DNA from: Bacteroidales bacterium
Lineage (GTDB): Bacteria > Bacteroidota > Bacteroidia > Bacteroidales > VadinHA17
Reading direction: 5' to 3'
DNA length: 51,096 nucleotides
NCBI GenBank assembly: GCA_022865305.1
Contig: JALHSP010000027.1
Location: 1-51,096, forward strand
The notes under the pieces were generated by a model. The model searched no databases and was not told the origin of the DNA. It was given only the letters and a program-made list of their open reading frames with translations. The position numbers were made by a program, and so were the translations under genes. Positions 33,687-42,390 of this stretch are shown here, one piece after another (within the stretch, counting starts at the first letter, position 1; each line of letters begins with the position of its first letter).

Positions 33687-35093
33687 ATGTCCACAGGTAG
33701 TAATCAGGAGCTTGTAAAAAGAATTGCTAAGCTTGCCAAACAAAATCAGGAGCTTGAAGGGTATATCAGGAAACTGGAAAAGCAGAATGAAATGCTGACC
33801 AGGGAAAATGAAAGGATCAGGGCTCTTTATGAAAAGATTTCCCCTGAAGGATTAAAGGATATGGTTGAAGGGTACAGGAGAGAAAAGTCGCTGAAATTCA
33901 ATATGGCGACTGTCCTTTTTGCTGATATACATGGATTTTCGAAGCTTATCGAAGAGATGGATTCCACAAGTGTAATGGATGAACTTGATGCGATTCTTTT
34001 TGAGTTCAGTGCTATTGTCGACAGATATAAAATCGAAAAAATAAAAACCATCGGCGATACTTTCATGTGTGCCGGAGGGATACCTGTGAAAAACATTACG
34101 AATCCTGTCGATGTGGTAATGGCTGCCATGGAGATGCGGAATTTGCTTGAGAACTTTGAGCAGAACAAAAGGGGGAGCGTCAACAGAATTTGGGATCTGA
34201 GAATCGGCATTCACACCGGTCCTGTCACAGCCGCTATTTCAGGGAAAAAGAAAATCAACTATGATATTAAGGGAGATACAGTTAATACGGCAAGCCGTGT
34301 TGAAGGCGTTTCGGAAAACGGAACAATACTTATCTCTGTAATGACTTATGAGCTGGTCAAGGAATTTTTTGCGTGTGAATATTTTGGCAAGCTTCCGGTA
34401 AAGTACAAGGATGATCTGCAGATATACAGGGTAAAGGGAATTAAACCGGAGTTTTCAATTGGCGGAAATGGCGTTTTGCCAAATGACTCATTCAGGATAA
34501 AATTCGGACTTATCCAGTTCACCGATATACAGGAGTTGATTCTTGACAAGCTCGAAAAAGACCTGCCTGGTCATCTGTTTTATCATAATGTCAAGCATAC
34601 TGTTGATGTGGTTACAGAAGTGGAGCTTATCGGCTGGGCAGAAGGGTGTTCGGATGAGGAAATACTGCTGCTTAAAACTGCAGGTCTGTTCCATGACGCT
34701 GGCCATACAGTAGCATATGATGATCACGAGTATCACGGAACGGTTATTGCCAGGGAGATACTCCCGGAATACAACTATTCTTCAGAACAAATCGACAGAA
34801 TCTGTTCACTGATCATGTCGACCAGGTTACCTCCTAAGCCTACTAACCTTTTGGAAGACATCATCTGTGATTCTGATCTTGACTATCTTGGGAGGAGTGA
34901 TTTTATCCCGGTGTCAAATACCCTTTTTGAAGAGCTAAAAGCACAAAATAAAATGAAATCGCTTAATGACTGGAATAAGCTTCAGGTTAAGTTTATATCC
35001 GGACACCAGTATTTTACGAAGACAGCCAGGAGTCTCAGGGAAGTAAATAAGCAGCTTCAGATTGAAAGAATTCAGAGTCTTATAACCGAATAG
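33687..35093 (+). CDS. Class III adenylate cyclase fused to an HD phosphohydrolase domain
   Basis: The 468-residue soluble protein has an N-terminal coiled coil (about 5-50), a cyclase domain (75-255) and a C-terminal HD domain (about 290-420). Cyclase residues all present: metal Asp in VLFADIHGF (D80) and TIGD (D124), adenine-selecting Lys (K120 in EKIKTIGD) and Asp (D193 in YDIKGDTVN), plus transition-state N200 and R204. ATP is therefore the predicted substrate. The HD part has H300/H304, H336-D337 in GLFHDAGH, H350 and D395/D399, so metal binding looks intact. One chain may both make and degrade a nucleotide signal. Confidence 0.9.
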   Translation: MSTGSNQELVKRIAKLAKQNQELEGYIRKLEKQNEMLTRENERIRALYEKISPEGLKDMVEGYRREKSLKFNMATVLFADIHGFSKLIEEMDSTSVMDELDAILFEFSAIVDRYKIEKIKTIGDTFMCAGGIPVKNITNPVDVVMAAMEMRNLLENFEQNKRGSVNRIWDLRIGIHTGPVTAAISGKKKINYDIKGDTVNTASRVEGVSENGTILISVMTYELVKEFFACEYFGKLPVKYKDDLQIYRVKGIKPEFSIGGNGVLPNDSFRIKFGLIQFTDIQELILDKLEKDLPGHLFYHNVKHTVDVVTEVELIGWAEGCSDEEILLLKTAGLFHDAGHTVAYDDHEYHGTVIAREILPEYNYSSEQIDRICSLIMSTRLPPKPTNLLEDIICDSDLDYLGRSDFIPVSNTLFEELKAQNKMKSLNDWNKLQVKFISGHQYFTKTARSLREVNKQLQIERIQSLITE

Positions 35094-35094
35094 G

Positions 35095-37380
35095 TTACCT
35101 GATTACAAGTATCTTTGTTACAAAAGCCTGCGATCCGTCATTGCTGGCACAAAAGACCATATAAACACCTGTGGCAACACGCCTGCCATTATATGTTTTA
35201 AGATCCCAGGAGGCCGATCCTCCGTCAGATACTGTTTTAAAAACGAGATTGCCGCTTACATCGGTGATAATTATCTGCGAATCTCTCATCAATCCCGTAA
35301 CTGTGACATTTCCTGTGAAATCTTCTCTTACAGGATTCGGAAAAGCATAAACATTTATGAATTTTTCCTGCCCTGAAGTGGCATCACCTCTGACAGATAT
35401 AACTCCTTTTGATGTGCCAAACCAGACATCTCCGGATTTATTGTCAACAGCAAGGCTTACTATGGAATTTGAAAACAGCGGACTGTTTTCTTCATTAAAA
35501 TTTTTTACACGGATTGTTCCGTCAGGAGAAAGAAGATATGCTCCTGAGCTGAAGGTGCCAAGCCATTTTCTGTTTGCTCCGTCAACAGCTATTGAAGTAA
35601 TTGTTTCAGTGCCAAGCATATAATCAGCCAGTCCGGTTCCGTCATTACGAGGTATTTTTATGCGGAATGCCTTCGGGTCACCATCAAATACTTTCTCCGG
35701 ATTGTAATAAATTAAAGGACCCTGGTCAGTGCCAATCCAGATATTGCCATCAAGATCTTCTGCAATCGAAAAGACAGATGAGAAAACCTGATTTTCAGTG
35801 TCGGTGACAATTATTTTCATGTATCTGTCATCACTGAAATTTTCGGGAGTACTGTTGTCATCCAGCACAAACAATCCATAACCTCTTGGCAGGATAATCC
35901 ATTTATGTCCTCTTTTTGTAATTATTATATCCCCGATTGTCGGTGCCTCAATAGTAACCGGATATTCAATCCAGGTGCCATCAGGTTTAAGTACTTTTAT
36001 GCTTCCGGGAACTCCTGTCTGTGTTATCCAGAGGTATTTGTTCATATCCATTGCCAGACCACAGATTCTTACGTACGGCTTGCCGATAATTATTGTCTTT
36101 AGCGGGGAATTGGCATCTGTATACTGATTGACCAGAATATTGTTCTCATACTCAAGCAGCCCGCTGCCCCAGGTTGAGATAAAAAGATGATTACTGTTAC
36201 CGGGATCAGGCACTGCTCTCATAGCATCCCATATTGTGGCCGATGACATCAGAGTCCAGCTATTGCTTTCATATACGGAAACCTGCGAGTAGAGCCACAG
36301 GTTGTTCCAGGAATTATCGACAGATCCGCCGCAAATTATAGTCTGTCCGTTTAATGAGGTAATACTTATTGCATTGTTGGATGCAGGACCAGGGAATGCC
36401 AGCAGTGTGAAATCGGTCATATTTTCGCCCCTGACAAGACCTTTTGAAATATCTGCTATCCATATATTACCATTATCTTCGATAGCCTGAGCAATATCCG
36501 GAACGCCCCATCCATAGGTTGAAATTGTCTTCTGAAGCGATCCATCGCTATGATAATATTTTACGGAACCTGGAGATGAAACAGTAAATCCATTGTCTGC
36601 CGGATCAAAGGAAGTATTAAAAATACCCGGAGCAAAAGAAAATAATGAACAGTCACTTTCAATCACATAAATTGAATCACCGGCTGATAATTCTGCAGAC
36701 CTGTTAGCGTAGAGCCTGTTACCGGAAAAAATCACAGATGTGTATTTTCCTTCAGGAGACGGAAGATCATTATTAATATTCCAGTTTCCGAAGTAAGACA
36801 GACCAGGATTTGTAATATCAGCAGAATAAAGACCCATGCTGGTTGCAGCATGAACCTTGCCATTTCCGAACGCAATATCCCAGACTTCTGTATCATCGGA
36901 ACCTGCTCCCGGTTTCCATGTATCATAAATTTCTTTTTTGACAATATCGACTACAACAATTCCAAAGCTGCATGCCAGATAAGCATATTTCCCGCTTGTT
37001 CTGATCCTGTTTATTTCCTTTTTACCCGGAATATATTTTCTGCTTATATCCGGAATATTATAAATAATGCTGTTTCTGATGATGTCAATATTTGTACTTG
37101 CGTAGGCAATGACAAGAACATCATTCTCTTCAGACCAGGCAATTGTGCTTATTCCGGTTTCCGTAAGACCATTGACACGCGATAGTTTTTTAAGTTCAGC
37201 GAACTCCTTATTATAAATCATAACTGATGTACCGGTCGAAGCAAAAACCTCCTCAGATCCGACAGCAATATTTTTTGCACAATTATATGTAAGGTGATCG
37301 GACCAGGTACCGACATGAGTCTGTTCACGTGAATACGAAGAAATAAGGAATAAATATATTATGACAAATATTCTTCTCAT
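35095..37380 (-). CDS. porZ: PorZ-like T9SS protein: beta-propellers plus C-terminal sorting domain
   Basis: The 761-residue product has a signal peptide. It opens VGTWSDHLTYNCAKNIAVGS, then two-component-regulator-type propeller repeats (NGLTETGISTIAWSEEND; GLYSADITN; DLDGNIWIGTDQGPLIYY; NKSGDVWFGTSKGVISV). A T9SS type A sorting domain of about 75 residues closes it (NVYAFPNPVREDF... to the end). Length and order match PorZ, the surface component that supplies anionic LPS to the T9SS sortase. Some ordinary T9SS cargo have similar propellers, so the symbol is probable rather than certain. It ends 1 bp from the convergent cyclase gene. Confidence 0.85.
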   Translation of the reverse strand: MRRIFVIIYLFLISSYSREQTHVGTWSDHLTYNCAKNIAVGSEEVFASTGTSVMIYNKEFAELKKLSRVNGLTETGISTIAWSEENDVLVIAYASTNIDIIRNSIIYNIPDISRKYIPGKKEINRIRTSGKYAYLACSFGIVVVDIVKKEIYDTWKPGAGSDDTEVWDIAFGNGKVHAATSMGLYSADITNPGLSYFGNWNINNDLPSPEGKYTSVIFSGNRLYANRSAELSAGDSIYVIESDCSLFSFAPGIFNTSFDPADNGFTVSSPGSVKYYHSDGSLQKTISTYGWGVPDIAQAIEDNGNIWIADISKGLVRGENMTDFTLLAFPGPASNNAISITSLNGQTIICGGSVDNSWNNLWLYSQVSVYESNSWTLMSSATIWDAMRAVPDPGNSNHLFISTWGSGLLEYENNILVNQYTDANSPLKTIIIGKPYVRICGLAMDMNKYLWITQTGVPGSIKVLKPDGTWIEYPVTIEAPTIGDIIITKRGHKWIILPRGYGLFVLDDNSTPENFSDDRYMKIIVTDTENQVFSSVFSIAEDLDGNIWIGTDQGPLIYYNPEKVFDGDPKAFRIKIPRNDGTGLADYMLGTETITSIAVDGANRKWLGTFSSGAYLLSPDGTIRVKNFNEENSPLFSNSIVSLAVDNKSGDVWFGTSKGVISVRGDATSGQEKFINVYAFPNPVREDFTGNVTVTGLMRDSQIIITDVSGNLVFKTVSDGGSASWDLKTYNGRRVATGVYMVFCASNDGSQAFVTKILVIR

Positions 37381-37395
37381 CAGAGAATTAAACAG

Positions 37396-37998
37396 CTAAA
37401 TAACTTCTTTATTGTCCGGCATATAGTGCCGGGAAAGAAAAGACTTTAATTTTTCAAAGGCTCTTGCTCTGTGTGAAATGGTATTTTTTTCATCAAGTTC
37501 CATCTCAGCGAAAGTCAGATTTTTACCTTCGGGAACAAAAACAGGATCATATCCGAAACCTTCTTTTCCTCTTTTATCATTAATGATTGTACCGGTTACA
37601 ATACCTTCGAAAAGGTATTCTTTCCCATTGAAGATCAGTGCTATTACTGTTCTGAACTTCGCATTGCGGTTTTTGCCGGTACCCAGCATTGAAAGGACTT
37701 TTTCAATATTTGCCTGAGAATCTTTATTTTCTCCGGCAAATCGTGCAGAATTAACTCCGGGAAGACCTCCCAGAGCTTCAATTTCAAGCCCCGTATCATC
37801 AGCAAATACATTCATTTTTACTGCATCATAAATAAACCGGGCTTTGTGCAATGCATTACCTTCAAGGGTAGGTTCATTTTCAGGAATATCTTCTTTCATA
37901 TTAATATCGCTCAGACTTAAAAGTGTAAAGCTGTCACCCAGGATATTCCTGATTTCCCTGATCTTGTTTTCATTATTTGTAGCAAATATTATTTGCAT
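37396..37998 (-). CDS. rdgB: RdgB/HAM1 non-canonical purine NTP pyrophosphatase
   Basis: The 200-residue product starts MQIIFATNNENKIREIRNIL with the family SxNxxK-type loop. The catalytic ADDTGLEIEALGGLPGVNSA follows, then GFGYDPVFVPEGKNLTFAEM and SHRARAFEKL. It hydrolyses ITP, XTP and dITP to monophosphates and keeps them out of nucleic acids. The frame extends to 38112, but I set the start at 37998, where the family N-terminus begins. It lies 15 bp after porZ's start, so both may share a transcript. Confidence 0.93.
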   Translation of the reverse strand: MQIIFATNNENKIREIRNILGDSFTLLSLSDINMKEDIPENEPTLEGNALHKARFIYDAVKMNVFADDTGLEIEALGGLPGVNSARFAGENKDSQANIEKVLSMLGTGKNRNAKFRTVIALIFNGKEYLFEGIVTGTIINDKRGKEGFGYDPVFVPEGKNLTFAEMELDEKNTISHRARAFEKLKSFLSRHYMPDNKEVI

Positions 37999-38103
37999 GA
38001 ACATATGATCAATTCCGGTACAAAAATACTCAAAAATGGTCTTTCCTTTTGACCGGTTTATATTATATGCTACATTTGGACTGGTTTCTTTCAGATTTTT
38101 TGC

Positions 38104-39963
38104 ATGCCGCACTACAGGAATTTGAATCTTATTTCCGGCATTATAATCTTTTCAATAATGCTTGCGGGAGCTGTATCAGCTCAATCAAACTTAATTCCGG
38201 GGGAAGAACCTGTTCTGGCAAGAATTATTGTCGATGGTGATTCTGTTATTGAGTTTCCTGTGGATTCAAAGGATCCGGATCTGCTGAATAAAAAGCAAAT
38301 GATTTTTGATTTCCGGCATAATAATCTGGTGCTTGAATTAGCTTCTGCAGATACATTAGTATATATGTATTATCTTGAAGGATTCGACAAAGATTGGAGT
38401 CCCTCCTGGCTGACAAGCAATTATAAGGAATACACAAATCTGCCTGCAGGAAAATATAAATTCCGGGTCCGGTATACAGACCTTGAAACCCTTGGAGGGG
38501 AAATATCATTTCTGGACTTCAGGGTGCTTCATCCCTGGTATTTAACACCGGTTGCCATTATTTTGTACCTATGTCTGGCTGTCTTGATAATATGGGCTTT
38601 ATATGCGCAGATGAACCTTCGGTTTGCCAGAACACAATTTATGCTTGAGCAGATTATAAACAAAAGGACTGAAGCCCTGATAATTGAAAAAGAGAAATCA
38701 GAAGCCTTACTGGCTAATGTACTTCCAAAGAATGCAGCTGATGAAATAATGTTGACAGGTAAGGCGACCAAAATCAAGTATAATTTTGTGACCGTATTGT
38801 TTTCAGACATTCAGGGATTTACAAGGATTGCCGAAGAAATGAATCCGGAAGTACTGATAGATGAGCTGGATAAATTCTTTTTTCATTTTGATTCTGTTGC
38901 GGAAAAGTTCGGCATTGAAAAAATCAAAACAATCGGGGATGCATATATGTGTGCAGGAGGAATTCCTGAAAAGAACCGGACAAATCCTGTCGAGGTAATT
39001 CTTACTGCGCTTGAAATGCAGGCTTATATGAGTAAGCTGAAAGAGGCTTCGGAGATTGCAGGGATGAAATACTGGGATATCCGGATTGGCATACATACGG
39101 GGACGGTAGTAGCGGGTGTGGTAGGCCAGAGAAAGCTTTCCTATGACATCTGGGGGGATACTGTAAATACTGCCAGCAGGATGGAATCATCCGGAGAGGC
39201 CGGAAAGATCAATATTTCAGGAACAACTTATGAATTTGTGAAGGACTTTTTCTTATGTGAACACAGAGGTAAAATGCCGGTAAAATATAAAGGTGAGCTT
39301 GATATGTATTTTGTCAGCGGGATTATGCCTGAACTTAAGGATAAAGATGGGAAGCCGAATAAAAAATTTATCCTGAAAATGCAGAGGATCAAACTTCAGG
39401 ATATAGAAGAACTGATTACAAAAATGTTTGAAGATGAAGCTCCTCCAAACCTTTATTTTCATAATGCTTCACTTGTTAAAAATATCAGTGGTCAGGTCGA
39501 TCTTTTAGCTAATGCCGAAAGCCTGCCGGAAGAAGAGTTTATTAATCTGAAGCTTGCTTCAGTATTTCTGTTTACCGGTTATATATCTGATTATGAAAAA
39601 CCTATGGAAGCCTCATTCCTTCTTATTGAAGAAATTCTACCAAAATATGGGTTTGACCGGGAAAATGTCGAAGCAGTAAAGAAATTAATAAGCAATTCTT
39701 TTAATGATCAGCAAAAATCAGTTTCTGATAATATTCTTTATGATGCCCGTTTTGACTATCTGGGGCGTGTGGACTTCATAAAATTAACCGATAAATTATT
39801 AAGGGAACAGACAGAATATGGTATTTTACCCGATAGAAAGACATGGATTGAAACTCAGAGAAAACTTCTGATTAATCATGAATTTATAACGAACACAGCG
39901 AAGCTTTTAAAGAGCGTTTCTCTTGAAGATCAGATTGGAAGTTTACAGTTGCACATTGAATAA
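38104..39963 (+). CDS. Membrane class III adenylate cyclase with Y_Y_Y sensor and degenerate HD domain
   Basis: The 619-residue product has a signal peptide (1-26), a periplasmic Y_Y_Y-type domain (about 70-142, YYLEGFDKDWSP ... LPAGKYKFRVRYTD), a transmembrane helix (148-168), a coiled coil (175-205) and a cyclase domain (225-405). Active-site residues are complete: D235, D279, K275, D348, N355, R359, predicting ATP as substrate. The C-terminal region aligns with the HD domain of 33687-35093. However, H336-D337, H340, H350 and H304 there are L489-F490, Y493, A503 and L457 here. H453, D547 and D551 remain. The HD part is therefore probably regulatory. Confidence 0.9.
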   Translation: MPHYRNLNLISGIIIFSIMLAGAVSAQSNLIPGEEPVLARIIVDGDSVIEFPVDSKDPDLLNKKQMIFDFRHNNLVLELASADTLVYMYYLEGFDKDWSPSWLTSNYKEYTNLPAGKYKFRVRYTDLETLGGEISFLDFRVLHPWYLTPVAIILYLCLAVLIIWALYAQMNLRFARTQFMLEQIINKRTEALIIEKEKSEALLANVLPKNAADEIMLTGKATKIKYNFVTVLFSDIQGFTRIAEEMNPEVLIDELDKFFFHFDSVAEKFGIEKIKTIGDAYMCAGGIPEKNRTNPVEVILTALEMQAYMSKLKEASEIAGMKYWDIRIGIHTGTVVAGVVGQRKLSYDIWGDTVNTASRMESSGEAGKINISGTTYEFVKDFFLCEHRGKMPVKYKGELDMYFVSGIMPELKDKDGKPNKKFILKMQRIKLQDIEELITKMFEDEAPPNLYFHNASLVKNISGQVDLLANAESLPEEEFINLKLASVFLFTGYISDYEKPMEASFLLIEEILPKYGFDRENVEAVKKLISNSFNDQQKSVSDNILYDARFDYLGRVDFIKLTDKLLREQTEYGILPDRKTWIETQRKLLINHEFITNTAKLLKSVSLEDQIGSLQLHIE

Positions 39964-40038
39964 TCCGGATTCTGAACATAAAACATCAGAAATATGTATT
40001 AAAAATGTACTTTTACAGCATCTTTAAAAAGGCTATTT

Positions 40039-41058
40039 ATGGAGAAACTTGACTGGAATAATCTGCCTTTTGGCTATATCAAAACCGATTATAATATCAG
40101 GTGCGTTTATAAGAACGGGAAGTGGGGAAAATTAGAAGTATCATCCTCTGAGTATATTAATATTCATATTGCTGCGACCGGTTTGCATTACGGTCAGGAG
40201 GCATTTGAAGGTCTTAAAGCATATATGGGTAAGGACGGGAAGATAAGATTGTTCCGCTGGGAGGAAAATGCCAAAAGATTTGTTTATTCGGCAGATGGAA
40301 TAAAAATGGCGTCATTTCCTGTTGAGATGTTCAGGGAGGCTCTTTTTCAGGTAATCAGGCTGAATAAAAAATATGTACCGCCTTATGGATCAGGGGCAAC
40401 TTTATATATCAGGCCTCTTCTTTACGGTAGCGGGGCAGAAGTAGGTGTTAAGCCGGCTTCAGAATATACTTTCCTGGTGTTTGTAACACCGGTCGGGCAG
40501 TATTTCAAGGGAGGAGTTAAGCCTGTAAATATGCTCATATGTCGCGACGTTGACAGGGCAGCACCATTAGGAACAGGGACTTTTAAGGTAGGCGGGAATT
40601 ATGCTGCCAGCCTGAGGGCACTTATGGCAGCAAAGGAAGGGGGATATGCCAGTACGATTTTTCTTGATGCAAGAGAAAAAAAATATATTGATGAATGTGG
40701 CCCTGCAAATTTCTTCGGAATAAAGGATAATACTTACATAACGCCGAAATCAGAATCAATTTTGAAGTCAATCACTAATATGAGCCTGATCGAAATAGCA
40801 AAAAGTATTGGGATGAAAACGGAAAGGAGACAGGTTCCTGTTGTGGAGCTTTCAACATTTGTGGAGGCAGGTGCATGCGGGACAGCCGCAGTGATCTGTC
40901 CAATAGGAAAAATATTTGATCCTGAAAAGAATAAGATTTATGAATATTGCAGGGATGGCAAGCCAGGTGTTGCTACCATGAAGCTTTATAATAAGCTTGT
41001 TTCAATTCAGAACGGTGATGAACCTGATGATTTTGGGTGGATGACTGTGGTGGAGTAG
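40039..41058 (+). CDS. ilvE: Branched-chain amino acid aminotransferase
   Basis: The 339-residue product belongs to fold-type IV PLP enzymes. It has GLHYGQEAFEGLKAY, the PLP lysine in GTFKVGGNYAAS (about K183), the cofactor-site block DECGPANFFGI and the C-terminal EAGACGTAAVICPIG. It interconverts valine, leucine and isoleucine with their keto acids. Length matches the eukaryote-like BCAT II group rather than the shorter E. coli IlvE. A TACTTTTA box about 30 bp upstream weakly resembles a -7 element. Confidence 0.94.
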   Translation: MEKLDWNNLPFGYIKTDYNIRCVYKNGKWGKLEVSSSEYINIHIAATGLHYGQEAFEGLKAYMGKDGKIRLFRWEENAKRFVYSADGIKMASFPVEMFREALFQVIRLNKKYVPPYGSGATLYIRPLLYGSGAEVGVKPASEYTFLVFVTPVGQYFKGGVKPVNMLICRDVDRAAPLGTGTFKVGGNYAASLRALMAAKEGGYASTIFLDAREKKYIDECGPANFFGIKDNTYITPKSESILKSITNMSLIEIAKSIGMKTERRQVPVVELSTFVEAGACGTAAVICPIGKIFDPEKNKIYEYCRDGKPGVATMKLYNKLVSIQNGDEPDDFGWMTVVE

Positions 41059-41085
41059 GAAGGAGGATAGGGTAGAGGGGGAGAA
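41057..41085 (+). repeat. GGGAGA-type polypurine tract (copy 4)
   Basis: A short GGAAGGAGG / GGGGGAGA run directly after the ilvE stop and before the ftsX GTG. It is related in composition to the tracts at 384, 11623 and 12309. Confidence 0.55.
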
Positions 41086-41101
41086 TAAAATAGAAATAAT
41101 A

Positions 41102-41980
41102 GTGAAGAAAACCGAAACAGGACTGTCAAAAACAAAACTGAGGAGTTCTTATGTGACGCTTGTTGTGAGCGTTTCACTTGTCCTGTTCCTGCTTGGTATT
41201 TTGGGTCTCATCCTGATTAATGCCAGGGAGTTATCGGATTATTTCAGGGAGAGTCTTACATTTTCCGTGATGCTCAATGATGATGCGAAGGAAGCTGATA
41301 TCAGGATGTTACAAAAAGACCTTGATGCAAAGCCTTATGTGAAATCGACTGAATATATTTCAAAGGAAGAGGCTGCCACAAAGATGCAGGAAGACCTTGG
41401 TGAAGATTTTATTAATTTTCTTGGTGATAATCCCCTTCCACCTTCAATTGATGTATACCTCATATCAAGCTTCACTCATCCCGACAGTGTGGCAAAAATC
41501 GAAAAATATATTCTTGAATACCCGTTCGTGAAGGAGGTTTATTATCAGGAATCATTATTGATTCTTATCAATGAGAATGTCAAAAAGATAAGCTTATTTC
41601 TTCTGGTAATCAGCTCATTTTTATTTCTGATAGCCCTGACTATAATAAATAATACTATAAGGTTATCAATTTACTCTAAAAGATTTCTTATCAGGACAAT
41701 GCAGCTTGTAGGAGCGAACAGGTCGTTTATTAGAAAACCTTTTATCCTGCAAAGTGCATTTCATGGTTTTCTGGCAGCGCTGATAGCAATGACTCTTTTA
41801 ATGGGACTGCTTTACATGATTGAAAGAGAATTCTTTATGGTGTTTACTTTTGAAAGCACAAAGCTTTTATTGCTGCTGGGTAGTGCTATAATAATAATCG
41901 GAATTTTAATAAATATTATTTCAACTTATTTTTCGGTTAACAGGTATCTAAGTATTTCTGAAGACAAACTTTATTATTGA
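41102..41980 (+). CDS. ftsX: Cell division protein FtsX
   Basis: The 292-residue product has the FtsX plan: a cytoplasmic start, TM1 (about 18-40), a periplasmic domain (40-155) containing FSVMLNDDAKEADIRMLQKD and YPFVKEVYYQESLLI, then three more TMs with the FtsX signature MQLVGANRSFIRKPFILQSA. With FtsE it controls peptidoglycan hydrolases at the septum; ftsE is not in this window. The start is GTG at 41102. It heads the ftsX-DUF3098-uppP-truB-queA run conserved in Bacteroidota. Confidence 0.93.
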   Translation: MKKTETGLSKTKLRSSYVTLVVSVSLVLFLLGILGLILINARELSDYFRESLTFSVMLNDDAKEADIRMLQKDLDAKPYVKSTEYISKEEAATKMQEDLGEDFINFLGDNPLPPSIDVYLISSFTHPDSVAKIEKYILEYPFVKEVYYQESLLILINENVKKISLFLLVISSFLFLIALTIINNTIRLSIYSKRFLIRTMQLVGANRSFIRKPFILQSAFHGFLAALIAMTLLMGLLYMIEREFFMVFTFESTKLLLLLGSAIIIIGILINIISTYFSVNRYLSISEDKLYY

Positions 41981-41987
41981 TTATATC

Positions 41988-42248
41988 ATGGGTACAAAAA
42001 ACGAGAAGAAAGAAAAATTAAATTTTGCCCTCGGGCGCGAAAATTATAAATTACTGGCGATAGGTTTTGCTATTATTGTAATAGGCTTTCTGCTTATGCT
42101 TGGAGGCAAATCGGATAGCCCTGATAAATTCAGTGAAGATATTTTCAGTTTCAGAAGAATTACCCTTGCCCCGATTGTCGTTCTGGCAGGTTTTATCTTT
42201 GAAATATGGGCAATAATGAAAAAGCCCAAAGACAGTGATAAGAAATAA
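41988..42248 (+). CDS. DUF3098 small membrane protein
   Basis: The 86-residue protein has two transmembrane helices (about 22-40 and 57-76) separated by a short SDSPDKFSEDIFSFRRITLA loop with Lys-rich ends. This is the DUF3098 family, found almost always between ftsX and uppP in Bacteroidota. Seven bases separate it from ftsX. Function is unknown; position suggests a role at the division site or in envelope assembly. Confidence 0.9.
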   Translation: MGTKNEKKEKLNFALGRENYKLLAIGFAIIVIGFLLMLGGKSDSPDKFSEDIFSFRRITLAPIVVLAGFIFEIWAIMKKPKDSDKK

Positions 42249-42261
42249 TAGTGAACTAAAG

Positions 42262-42375
42262 TTTGTCTGCCTGAACGTGCAATTCGGTACAGGAGGGGAG
42301 TTTCTGAAGCTATATTTTTTTAACTCTAAGTACTTTAGGCATTTTAGGCACTCTGGGCACTTATAACTTAAATTA
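42262..42375. repeat. Dispersed intergenic element (copy 2)
   Basis: TAACTCTAAGTACTTTAGGC at 42321-42340, followed by TTTTAGGCACTCTGGGCACT and TTATAACTT, shares its core with 31131-31160. The upstream GAACTAAAGTTTG resembles the left part of that copy. It lies in the DUF3098-uppP gap and is not coding. Confidence 0.6.
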
Positions 42376-42390
42376 AGATTATTACTTTTT

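Noticed and set aside
37999-38112. N-terminal extension of RdgB by 38 residues
   Set aside because: It overlaps the start of the divergent cyclase gene, and the family start is at 37998.
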